From: Allium sativum
Lineage: Eukaryota > Streptophyta > Magnoliopsida > Asparagales > Amaryllidaceae
Direction of reading: 5' to 3'
DNA: 64,000 bases
Assembly: GCA_030737875.1 (NCBI GenBank)
Contig: CM060910.1
Coordinates: forward strand, 619,207,303-619,271,302
Position 1 is the stretch's first letter, and the number at the start of each line of letters is the position of its first letter. The notes under the pieces are model-generated. The model saw only the letters and a list, made by a program, of their open reading frames with translations. It was not told the DNA's origin and made no database searches. Both the position numbers and the translations under genes were made by a program. Below, piece after piece: positions 1 through 10,213 of this stretch.

Positions 1-439
1 CTGAAAAGTCAACTGTAAGCATTTGTAAACTCAAACTGAAAGTATCTGTGCCTATTTCTTCTACGGAAAGAAAAAGAGAATCAAAGAAGGGAAACCAATG
101 TGCACGTATATAATATACAGATTATAGACTTAATATTTTCTTTGCAATTTCCATAACAACTCTTCAAAAAGAGTTTAGTGTATCATGATTTGTTACATCG
201 AACTACCAGCACATGTAGCAATGCTACAATCATCATATTGCTGTGCATTTTTGTAGGTACTTTCAAGCTAAGAGCCGCTCTATATACTTCAGTATCCTAA
301 CACCTAACTACTTCATACAATCTACTTCCAAAGTAATAAATATGAAGCTATGACCTATTGAAAGCCAATACCAGGCTATCCAGATGCACCAGACCAAAAT
401 CCTTGTTATAAAAAGTATGAGAAATCTTTTGTAGTTCTA
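1..439. other. AT-rich flank, no gene recognised
   Basis: I see no supported gene, RNA or transposon end here. The stretch ends at the left target-site duplication of the retrocopy that follows. A 22-23 nt piece around 422-443 recurs with one mismatch at 3076-3098. Confidence 0.5.
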
Positions 440-455
440 AAATCATATGAGAGAT
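440..455. repeat. Target-site duplication, left copy
   Basis: The 16 nt AAATCATATGAGAGAT are identical to 1832-1847, directly after the poly(A) tail. This length is normal for L1-type target-primed insertion. Confidence 0.85.
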
Positions 456-1831
456 TTAATGTAAAGGCAGATGTGGATGGAGACCATGTTGAGGATCTTG
501 GAAATAATTTTCATGATATTCCTCATTATCAAACTGGACAGAATAATAGGAGGTTCACAACAAATACTAATAAAAGTAACTGGACATCAGTTAATACAAA
601 AGTTAAAAAGTATTGGAGAAAGAAGGGGGTTGCTAATGATAAGGCTAATGTTAATGTTGACGCTGATGTGACTAATGTGAATGCAAATCCTTTTGATACT
701 TTAGAAAATGAGAATGATGGAAATGGTAATACTGAGGTGGTTAATGATGAGGTTAATACTAACAATAATGTGCAAGTTAATAGTCTATAGGTTGATCATA
801 ATATAGGAGGTAATGCTGAAGCTGCTACTGGCTTTGTAGCACTAATCAATACTATTCAGGAGGCTGCAGCTCAAAATATAGAGCAAATCAATCAAGTTGA
901 AGAGGAGGAGGACCTGCTAGGTAATCTCTTTGATGAAAATTCTATTAACGTTGACAAATCCCCAAAAGGAAATTCAGGCATGCGTAATACTTCTGCATCA
1001 TGTGGTCTGATGCGTACCACTGTAATAAATCCAGTCTCTTCTAAATCCTCTCCTATTGCCACAAAATCAGCACCTTTAGCTTCTACACCCTCAAAATCTT
1101 CCCCATATGGAAACTTGAAACCTCCTTCAAACTTTTAACTACCTCCTCCTAATGTAACAGGAGCAGGTTTGACATTTCCCATTGTTAACAAAGCTCTGCT
1201 TTCAACTGCGGTGCCCACTACCTCCCTTCCATCATTTAATTCCAAGAACAATAAACTGAAAAGAAAATTTTGGGCTGGTGATGATCTAGATAAAGGTAAT
1301 GATTACGGTCCAGAGGATGTGATGCCTCTCAGTAGTAAGATGAAATCTACCTGAAGACATACGAGGAAAAATCTGCTGTATGACCCTTCTCTTACATGAT
1401 GTGATAAGGCTGTACTTCTTTTAATTGATGTAGTCGCAGTGACAATTCATTGATGTTAAGTGATATGCTAGTTTTTGGGATCTCTTATAGTTGCATGAGG
1501 CATCATTTTTCATATTTCATGTTATGCTGTTTATCGAAATGTAGACATGTGGCTAGCAAACTTATCATGGAACACTCTGTAAATTGGAAGATGTTTTGAG
1601 GTCAACTAATCGGATACATAAAGATTCAATGAGCTATGCAGCAAGTTACTGTTATTTGTTATTTGCATTTACCACAGTAGTCTTTTGATTTGTGGGTCAT
1701 GTAATTTGCTACAGTGATTTTTGTTATGTTTTGAGATTATTCATTTTGTAAGCCTTGCATATGCTTGAGAACTTAAAATTGTAAATATTACATTGATTAA
1801 TAAAATTAGTGCTTAACTTTAAAAAAAAAAG
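456..1831 (+). pseudogene. Retrocopied mRNA (processed pseudogene) of an unknown protein
   Basis: The insert is bounded by a 16-nt direct repeat, AAATCATATGAGAGAT, at 440-455 and 1832-1847. It ends in ten A residues (1821-1830), 16 nt after an AATAAA at 1799-1804. These are the marks of LINE-machinery retroposition of a polyadenylated transcript. One reading frame (473-1354) runs through it, broken by TAG at 788-790 and TAA at 1136-1138. It encodes the C-terminal part of a protein rich in Asn, Asp and Val, with a basic patch near the start (YWRKKG), an acidic middle and a Ser/Pro-rich segment. About 470 nt of 3' UTR follow. The 5' end is probably truncated, because no upstream start or leader is seen. 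I do not recognise the parent gene; the tail right after the 3' UTR argues against a LINE ORF1 followed by ORF2. Confidence 0.8.
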
Positions 1832-1847
1832 AAATCATATGAGAGAT
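1832..1847. repeat. Target-site duplication, right copy
   Basis: Exact copy of 440-455, separated from the A-tract by a single G. Confidence 0.85.
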
Positions 1848-3737
1848 GTAGTATAAATAGTGTAGTAAATAAATACGGTTATAAAAAACTATTGTGAATA
1901 TATTGACAGATCAGAATTAATTTATGCATGAAACTAATATTAAAAATGGAATATTTAACTCTTCCTAATTAAGAAAAATAAACCACTTTCTTACGTAACT
2001 AATTCATGGTCATTGAAAAGTAAAAAAAAAATTGGGAAAATAAAAACATAATTTTTTTAAAACACTAAAATATCAAAATTATGACTTACAAATTCAATAT
2101 AAAATCAGTAAATGATTAATTTGCAAGCTTAAACTGCCATGCCTTTAAAAACAGCAAAAAGGCGAGAAACAAAATAATATTAATTACTACCTTATTCAGG
2201 AACATGAGATTATAAATACAATTATTTCTGATGTTGACCAAAGAGTCACTTAAACGAATGATGGTCTGATATCTCTATCAATGAAAATGAACCTTGTGTC
2301 TTACACATATTTCTAGATACCAATAATTTTCACAGCATAAAAGCAGGCATCTTCCTTAAATAATCCATCTCTCTACATTTCCCTACATTTTGTACATAGA
2401 TTACTAATTGGTAAGCAAAAAATAAAGTAATATTTAGTTACATAGATGTTAATAGTAGCCTAATTATTTGACTAAAAAGTTGGATAACCAGTTAAAACCA
2501 AGCACCATGTAACTATTAACTTAGCAGCAAAAACACAAAATACTTATCACTATTAAAATTAAAACATTCCCGTTAGTACTAAATATCTAGTGGGATCAGA
2601 AAATGCTTGAATGGGATCAAACACTGGAAGAATATAACATCTTCATCAACCTCCCACTGGGTGTTCTGAAAATAAATTCACTACCAAGATTGAATCTTGG
2701 CATATCCAAGTTGAAAATAAAATGTACCCTCCTTACCTTGATCATGATCATTTTGCTCCAGTGAAGATAGATTTTTCATTTTGTACAATCAAAGACAATG
2801 TAATACATTTGACACTTCAGAAAAGAGACAAAGGGCAAAATTGGTCTTCCCCATTTCATGGTCACGTTGGATTGCTAGATTGGATCTTTTGAAAACAACT
2901 AAGGAGAAAAAGCACCTCATGCTACAGAGATTCTAAGAAATGAATCCATGATTTGATTTCTCTCAGGCTGAATTCTCTGGAAATTACCTGGTGCCTGGAT
3001 CCTTCATTTTTTTGGTTAAGAGGGAAGGGGTAGGTATTCGCACCGACTAAGGGAAGTACTTGGCATATAAACGGCAAATCTTTTGTAGTTCTGAAATCCT
3101 AAATTTGATCATCTATAAAGACATGTACCTGTCTTTCTATATTAAGACATTAAGTAAATGTACTTATACCCAAATAACTTTCCCATATAGAACATATTCA
3201 CAATATCCCTCCATAGTTCGCCTTTTTCCGACTTCGCCATGTTTTTTCAAAGCATATCAAGAAAAGAGGTATATGTCTATCATGCCACAATTTTAGACTA
3301 AGATATCCATATCTTGATTGAATTCAAATAACTTAACCTGAGAACCATTTTAGTAACTTGTGTCATGGTAGTAAAAGTTGTTTACTAACACATAATCGTT
3401 TAATTGATACAAAGGGATAAAATAAGTAAAACTGAAACTTGGAATCTTTTTTCCATATATCTTCATGGAATTAATCAGTCCCCATCATACAGTTAAGCTT
3501 GTCAAATTGCACACAAAATGAAGTAGACAAGTCAATCAATATGGAAACTTATTCATAGGTAATAGTAGCAACAAAAATAATTATATGTTTTGTGATTTAT
3601 ATATTACAGTAAGACATGAGCCCAAAACTAGTATACTATAGCATAAATGACAATACATAATATATATGACTTACCAATTCTACGTAACAATGCTCAAATG
3701 GCATGCACGACCAAAGGACATGTTAGTCCCAAGGCAT
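1848..3737. other. Intergenic AT-rich DNA, nothing recognised
   Basis: There are only short frames in all phases and no recognisable domain, LTR end or inverted-repeat pair. The short ORF at 3060-3296 has no family resemblance and lies in AT-rich DNA, so I do not call it a gene. Confidence 0.5.
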
Positions 3738-4701
3738 TGTAACCGTTGTGATTAATCAAAATCAAGACCATTCGAATTCGATAACTAAACCACAAAGAGC
3801 CAAAGCAATAACTCTAGCCACAAACAAAGATCAACCAATCACGAACAATCCAAATCTCAATCTCAAGCAAGAAACTAATGACAAAAGTAGAAAAAATAAA
3901 TCACACAAGGATTTATAGTGGTTCCACTAACATCTTGTTAGTGTACATCCACTTTGGAGAGAGTATTTTATTACCACGATGAAAGGAATACACGAGATTG
4001 ATCCAGTGATCACTATATTTCAATATAGAAAAGAGTTTGAGGAGAATAGAATTGAAGAATTGGAATTAGGTTATAAACCCTAATTCACCCTTAAGAAGAA
4101 ACCCTTGATCCCAAATCAAGTTTTCAAGCTCTACTCAGTTCACATCAGAAAATATCTTGTATAGAGGTTTGGCCAATTATCCAAATTGCCCCCGAATTAG
4201 TCACAAATCTGCTTGCTTATTTCCAGCCCGAAATAGCCCAATGAAACGATCAGACGTCTGTCGCATCGCCTGACAGACGTTTGTCATCTTCCAGAGATTA
4301 ATTGGGCATATGCACTCAGCACAGACGTTTGTCCCTCATGTGTCAGACGTCTGTCTGAACTCTTGGGAAACCAATTCCCTGCAGTCAGACGTCTGTCACT
4401 CCCAATGACAGACGTCTATTCCTGTTCCCAGCTGACAGCAAACTTCTTCCAGCTCATAACTCCAACATACGAGCTTCGATTTGCGAACGGTCACCTCCGA
4501 CTCGTAGCTATCATCGACCTCTTCAATCCAACATACAGTATCGCATACTTCAACACTCCACCTCGATACTATAACCATCACACCTCCAAACTCCAATGCC
4601 CCAAGCATGTCCTTCTACCTTCGACCAAGCAAACTTGAATGTTTTCCCAATGAGCTCTGGCATGACCACCGCCCATTGCGCTACACCAACGAGTTCAGGC
4701 A
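3738..4701 (-). repeat. Copia LTR, 3' copy
   Basis: In element orientation it begins TGCCTGAACTCG and ends CACAACGGTTACA, giving TG...CA ends. It aligns along its whole length with 9017-10034 but lacks about 43 nt present there near 9080-9122 and differs at many single sites, so the two LTRs are not young twins. The TATA-like box of its partner is degraded here (CTATACAAG). Confidence 0.85.
4251..4418 (-). promoter_or_regulatory. GACGTC palindrome cluster in the second copia LTR
   Basis: Copies start at 4251, 4274, 4322, 4344, 4386 and 4409, again in 22-23-bp pairs. The pairs are conserved although the two LTRs differ at many other sites. Confidence 0.6.
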
Positions 4702-4703
4702 AA

Positions 4704-4716
4704 GCCCCCACCCGCC
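4704..4716 (-). promoter_or_regulatory. Polypurine tract of the copia element
   Basis: On the minus strand this reads GGCGGGTGGGGGC and sits 2 nt before the LTR start. It would prime plus-strand DNA synthesis. The same tract occurs at 10037-10049 for the second internal region. Confidence 0.8.
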
Positions 4717-4880
4717 AATGTAGTGTTGAAAACATTCAAACCAAAATCGTCTTACCAAAAGACAATGTACTCGAGAGTGTAACAAATACTTACCATGAAG
4801 ATAGATTTCCAATCTCTCATCGCTATTCGTTTCCATCAAACACAAAATCACTCTCTCCACCTCGTGCCACCCCGTGGCAC

Positions 4881-5249
4881 CTAGCAACTCAACAAACGAA
4901 TTATGTCCGAGCAATGCTCGAACTTCCCATATGGCAATGCCTTCATAAACATATCCGCCACATTATCCTTTGTGTGCACTTTCCGAAGGTATACTAGCTT
5001 ACCCTCATCCATGGCTACAAGAAATGACTCCCTCACCTCAATATGCTTGGTCCGTGAGCTAAACGCCAAATTCTCCGCCAAATGGATAACACTTTGGCTA
5101 TCACATCGAACATCAACACTTTCATGTTCGAAACCCAAGTCACACAACAATCGCTTCAAGTAGAGTGCCTCCTTGGCCGCTTCCACAGCGGCAATCAACT
5201 CCGCCTCCGTAGTGGATAAAGCAACTACGGTTTGCAATCGCGACTGTCC
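4881..5249 (-). pseudogene. Copia RNase H, C-terminal part
   Basis: The frame shows the usual copia RNase H run: LSTTEAELIAAVEAAKEAL, then a conserved Asp in VDVRCDSQSVIHLAEN, then RTKHIEVRESFL and a DNVADMFMKALP tail. It is out of frame with the RT part because of a deletion at about 5247, where the second copy has 14 extra nucleotides (10576-10589 region) encoding VSWRS. The natural stop is at 4881-4883. Confidence 0.85.
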
Positions 5250-6543
5250 CGCCAAGTGTGAAGACATACCCGGAAGTTGATTTCCTCTGATCCCTATCAC
5301 CGGCGTAGTCCGAGTCACAATAACCAACCAACTTGCAACTCCTATCATTACTACCGCCAAAGACAAATCCATGAGATGTTGTGCCTTTCAAGTATCTCAT
5401 AATAGCCTTCACGGCTTCCCAATGCGATTTCCCCGGATTAGCCATATACCGACTAACCACCCCGACGGCATTTGCAATATCGGGCCTTGTACTCACCATT
5501 GCGTACATCAAACTACCAACCGCACTTGCATGTGGCACGTTTGCCATATAAGCCTTGTCTTTATCCCCGATAGGTGATCCCATCTCTGAAAGCTTCATAT
5601 TCAAAGGTAAAGGTGTATTTAACGCCTTTACAACCTCCATGCTAAACCGGCAAAGCACTTTCTTAATGTATTCCTTTTGAGCCAATCTTAACTCAAAACG
5701 CTTTCGGTCCCTTTCAATTTCCATGCCCAAGATTTTTCTTGCTTCTCCCAGATCTTTCATTTCGAATTCCGATTTCAAAAGCATCTTCAACTTGTTGATT
5801 TCATTTTGGTCCTTGGAAGCAATGAGCATATCGTCCACATACAAGAGTAAATACACCCAACAATCATTTCCCAACCTCTTGAAATATTAGCAATCATCCT
5901 TGAAGCTTCGATGGAAGCCACTTTCAAGCATGAAATGTTCGAATCTCTTGTACCATTGCCTAGGTGATTGCTTCAACCCATATAGTGATTTCTTTAACTT
6001 GAAAACCAGTTTAGACTTACCATCTACAACAAATCCTTTCGGTTGCTCCATTTTGATGTCTTCATCCAAGTCTCCATGCAAGAAGGCGGTTTTCAAATCA
6101 AGAAGCTCCAACTCCAAGTCATGGATAGCAACTACGGCTAGTAAAACCCGGATAGAAGTATGGCGAACCACCGGTGCAAAAATTTCATCATACTCCTTTC
6201 CTTTCCTTTGTGAATACCCCTTTGCCACTAATCTTGCTTTATACCTTCCATCATCCTTCACCTTGTAAATCCATTTGCACCCTATAGCACGGTTTCCTTG
6301 AGGAAGTGAAACAAACTCCCAAGTTCGGTTCTTCATAAGCGATTGTATCTCTTCCTCCATGGCGCAAATCCACTTCGAGCTCTCTCTCCAGTACATGACG
6401 TTATCAAGGTCCATCGGCTCATCCTGGATTACATTGAGAGCATAGTCCAAATGATCACAAAAGCTAAGGTAGTTCCAATCATCATATCTTTTGGGAGGCC
6501 TTATTGCACGTCGACCAACCCGAGTAGCAATGCTATCACCCAA
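5250..6543 (-). pseudogene. Copia reverse transcriptase and start of RNase H
   Basis: The first frame (6543-5887) contains W-ICAMEEEIQSL, GCKWIYKVKDDG, YDEIFAPVVRHTSIR and the catalytic-region motif LDLKTAFLHGDL, then KKSLYGLKQSPRQWYKRF. A TAA at about 5889 replaces a Val codon kept in the second copy. The second frame (5874-5250) carries YVDDM, the copia form of the catalytic YxDD, then PDIANAVGVVSRYM and YCDSDYAGDRDQRKST of RNase H. The gene once made viral-type DNA from element RNA in cytoplasmic particles. It can no longer be read through. Confidence 0.88.
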
Positions 6544-8255
6544 ACCCTTTTCGGCTCCACCTTGAGTCGAAACTTCTCCAGTATCATGTACATCACCAAC
6601 ATCACTAGAGGAACCATGTGGACTATGTGATGTTTCATCAACCGCTTCAACCCACGAGCTTCTTCAACTCTACTACCACTTGGACGGAATGTGGGAATGA
6701 TGTCCTTCTCCTTTGATTCACCATGAACCAAATCCGAAATGTCCGATGAGCTCTCATTCAACTTAAATAAAGCTGACTCATCAAAAGTGACATGACGAGA
6801 ATTAACAACCTTCTTCGTTTCTGGATTCCAATTCCGATAGCCTTTCACGCCATCCGTGAAACCAAGCAAGACCCCTTTAAATGCTCGAGCTCCAAGCTTA
6901 TCATTCCCCGGATCATGCACATAAACCGGGCTACCAAACACACGAAGACATCTCAAGTCAACACTCTTCCCTTTGCACACTTCCTCCAAAATTTTGTTAT
7001 CAATGACCGAGCACGGAATTCGATTCACAATATGCACCATAGTTGACAAAGCTTCGGCCCAAAATCCCTTAGATGAACCCGATGTCAATCTCAAGCATCG
7101 AGTTTTCTCAAGTAGAGTTCGGTTCATTCTCTCTGCTACTCCATTAGATTGCGGATCTCCCGGTGTAGTAAAATGTCTCCGGATTCCGTGATGCTTACAA
7201 TACTCCAAGAATTCCCGGGAAACATATTCGCCGCCATTGTCGGTCCTTAACACCTTCAAAGTCTTACCACTCTCATTCTCAACAAGAGCCTTCCACACTT
7301 TGAACTTAGCAAATGCCTCCGACTTGGCCTTCATTACATACACCCATACCTTGCGAGACAAATCATCAATGAAAGAGATGTAATACCTTGCTCCTCCCAA
7401 AGAATCAACCGCTGCCGGTCCCCAAACATCCGAATGAACATGCTCAAGACCCTCCTTTGAGTCATGCTTGCCTTCATCGAATGATACCCTTGTTTGCTTC
7501 CCCATGACACATTTCTCGCAAAACTCTAGTTTGTTGAAACTCTCACCCTCGATCATCTCCCGCTTCCGAGGAATATCCAAACTCCTCTCCGAGACATGAC
7601 CCAATCTCAAATGCCACAACCGTGTCGCATCCAAGTCACGAGAACTATCAACACCCACACAAGTCTCACCTCCTACAGTCACACCTTGAAGCAAATATAT
7701 ACCATGAGTCCTAGCACACTTCATAACCACAAGTGCCCCCTTCGAAACCCTCAAGCAATCCTTCTCGATAGTGATCTTGCATCCTAGATAATCCAGTTGC
7801 CCCAAAGATATAAGCGACTTTCTAAGTCCTGGAACATAACTAACATTGGTGAGCGTGCGAACAACTCCATCAAACATCCTTATTTGCACGGATCCACTAC
7901 CCATCGACTTGCAAATAGCACCATTTCCCATAGCAATTGCATTTCCCTCTTTGACCTCAAAGGATGAAAAACAATTTCTATTTTGCGTCATATGATACGA
8001 TGCACCCGAATCGAGTACCCATTCGTTACCCGAAACACCCGTTGCTACCGCCATCAACACATTCTCATCTATCTCACCATCCCCGCTCTCCACCGCCACG
8101 GATGAAGACATTACTTCCTTCTTATCTTTGTCTGGACATTCATTCTTCCAATGTCTCAGTTTCTTACAAATAAAGCACTTGCCATTTCTCTCTTCCGATT
8201 TACCTCTTCCACCGGGTTTTCTTGATTTAGAACGCCCCCGATTTCCTTTCTTCAC
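6544..8255 (-). pseudogene. Copia zinc knuckle, protease and integrase
   Basis: Counting from the first codon of the frame at 8255, a CX2CX4HX4C zinc knuckle lies at residues 27-40 (CFICKKLRHWKNEC). The aspartic protease motif D-S-G-A is at 82-85. A GAG-pre-integrase segment (RLWHLRLGHVSERS...CEKCVMGK) follows, then the integrase core with Asp in HSDVWGP, Asp in LRTDNGGEYV and Glu in NGVAERMNRTLLEK. The frame then slips near 6650: after VEEAR it departs from the reading found in the second copy. All catalytic residues are present, so decay is by frameshift rather than loss of the core. Confidence 0.88.
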
Positions 8256-8970
8256 ATTCTTTTATTTCTCCACAAACAACCCGTGACTACTACTAGCTCC
8301 ACTACTACCCTCACTCATCTCCTTTATTTGATCTCTCAAGTCCTCACTAAGAAGACCCGTCTTGACATCATCTAGAGTCAAGGTATCCCGACCATAGATC
8401 AAACTATTTGAGAAACCCGTATAACGGTCCGACAACGAACACAATAATATCATCGCTATTTGTTCTTCCTCAATCTTCAAATCAACGACCTTCATCTTCA
8501 TGAGTAAGTCATCAAAGGCATTCAAATGTGCTTTAAGCAAATTACCCTCCTTCATCTTGAAGGTGAAAAACGTTCACAACAAGATCAAACGGTTAGTAAG
8601 CGACTTCTTCATATAAAGTTCTTCCAACTTGTCCCAAATACCTTTAGCGGTAGTCTCACCACTAATTTTGGAGATCACATTCTCCCCCATAGCAAGTTGA
8701 AGAGTAGTGTAAGCCCATTCCTTCATCTCCTCTCTCAACCTCCAAGATATCACTTGACAATAAGTGAGTATCAAATACTACTCGGTGCACCTGATTCCGC
8801 CTAAGAACCGCTTTCATTTTCCATTGTCACTTCTCAAAGTCATTATCACCATTCCACTTGTGAATAACCAATCGATAACCCGACGCCACATACGAACCCC
8901 GTACATAAGGCGCCACACTATTCGGACTTCCGGTTGAAGGACTTACTGAGCTACTATCCGTCTCCGGCAT
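8256..8970 (-). pseudogene. Copia Gag (UBN2 type), broken
   Basis: The ATG at 8970-8968 starts MPETDSSSVSPSTG. A TGA replaces an expected Trp soon after NDFEK. Frameshifts follow, and the frame 8555-8262 then reads LKAHLNAFDDLLMKMK and ILLCSLSDRYTGF, typical of the copia Gag (UBN2) domain that forms the particle. A TAA at 8262-8264 separates Gag from the zinc-knuckle frame. The 5' leader back to the primer site is only about 30 nt. Confidence 0.8.
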
Positions 8971-8998
8971 TTTCACAAACACCTAACAAGCACCAAAC

Positions 8999-9012
8999 AG
9001 CTACGATACCAA
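8999..9012 (-). promoter_or_regulatory. Primer binding site (tRNA-Met-like)
   Basis: The minus strand reads TTGGTATCGTAGCT next to the LTR end. It resembles the common plant initiator-tRNA-Met complement TGGTATCAGAGC with changes in the second half. Confidence 0.65.
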
Positions 9013-9468
9013 CTTTTGTAACCGTTGTGATTAGTCAGAATCAAGACCACTCGAATCCGATAACTAAACCACAAAGCGCTAGCAGAAGACTAGACCATTG
9101 TTAGACTTGCAAAAACAATCAAAGCAATAACTCTAGCCACAAACAAAGATCAACCAATCACGAACAATCCAGATCTCAAGCAAGAAACTAATGAAAAAGG
9201 AGAAAAAATAAATCACACAAGGATATATAGTGGTTCCACTAACATCTTGTTAGTGTACATCCAATTTGGAGAGAGTATCTTATTACCACGATGAAAAGAA
9301 TACAAGAGATGGATCCAGTGATCACTATATTTCAATATAGAAAAGAGTTTGAGGAGAATAGAATTAAAGAATTGGAATTAGGTTATAAACCCTAATTCAC
9401 CCTTGAGAATAAACCCTTGATCCCAAATCAAGTTTTCAAGATCTACTCAATTCACATCAGAAAAATAG

Positions 9469-9477
9469 CTTATATAG
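9469..9477 (-). promoter_or_regulatory. TATA box of the copia LTR
   Basis: The minus strand reads CTATATAAG, then GAAAA-rich sequence. It lies about 560 nt into the LTR, just downstream of the GACGTC cluster, where the U3 promoter is expected. The other LTR has CTATACAAG at the same place. Confidence 0.6.
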
Positions 9478-9563
9478 TGGTTTGGCCAATTACCCAAATT
9501 GCCCTCGAATTAGTCACAAATTTGCTTGCTTATTTCCAGCCCGAAATAGCCCAATGACACGAT

Positions 9564-9751
9564 CAGACGTCTGTCGCATTGCCTGACAGACGTTTGTCAT
9601 CTTCCAGAGATTAATTGGCATATGCACTCAGCACAGACGTCTGCCCTCATGTGTCATACGTCTGTCCCTCATGTGTCATACGTCTGTCTGAACTCTCGGG
9701 AAACCAATTCCCTGCAGTCAGACGTCTGTCACTCCCAATGACAGACGTCTG
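9564..9751 (-). promoter_or_regulatory. Cluster of CAGACGTCTG palindromes upstream of the TATA box
   Basis: CAGACGTCTG or a one-base variant occurs at 9564, 9587, 9634, 9655, 9677, 9719 and 9742. The pairs 9564/9587 and 9719/9742 are both spaced by 23 bp. The core GACGTC is the C-box type of ACGT element bound by plant bZIP factors. The equivalent cluster in the other LTR is at 4251-4418. Function as an enhancer is inferred from the position and repetition. Confidence 0.65.
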
Positions 9752-10036
9752 TTCCTGTTCCCAGCTGACAGCAAACTTCTTCCAGCTCATAACTGCAACA
9801 AACGAGCTTCGATTTGCGAATGGTCACCTCCGACTCGAAGTTATCTTCGACCTCTTCAATCTAACATATAGTATCGCATACTTCAACACAAGGCCTCGAT
9901 ACTATAACCATCTCAACTCCAAACTCCAATGCCCCAAGCATTTCCTTCTACCTTCGACCAAGCAAACTTGAATGTTTTCTCATTGAGCTCCGACATGGCC
10001 ACCGGCCATTGCACTACACCAACGAGTTCAGGAAAA

Positions 10037-10049
10037 GCCCCCACCCGCC
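10037..10049 (-). promoter_or_regulatory. Polypurine tract of the second internal region
   Basis: Minus-strand GGCGGGTGGGGGC beside the shared LTR, identical to the tract at 4704-4716. Confidence 0.75.
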
Positions 10050-10213
10050 AATGAAGTGTTGAAAACATTCAAACCAAAACCGTCTCACCAAAAGACAATG
10101 TACTTGGGAGTGTAACGAATACTTACCATGAAGATAGATTTCCAATCTCTCACCGCTATTCCTTTCCATCAAACACAAAATCACTTTCTCCACCTTGTGC
10201 CACCCCGTGGCAC

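Larger units (their letters stand above)
9017..10034 (-). repeat. Copia LTR shared by two internal regions
   Basis: It is homologous to 3738-4701 over its full length. In element orientation it is the 5' LTR of the left internal region and the 3' LTR of the right one. The first base pair on its right side is altered (plus-strand GGAA where the other LTR has GGCA). A 22-nt duplication near 9650-9690 adds one extra copy of the ACGT-type motif. Confidence 0.85.

Noticed and set aside
529..765. Minus-strand frame opposite the retrocopy
   Set aside because: It is the antisense shadow of an Asn/Val/Asp-rich coding frame, and the poly(A) tail fixes the sense strand as plus.
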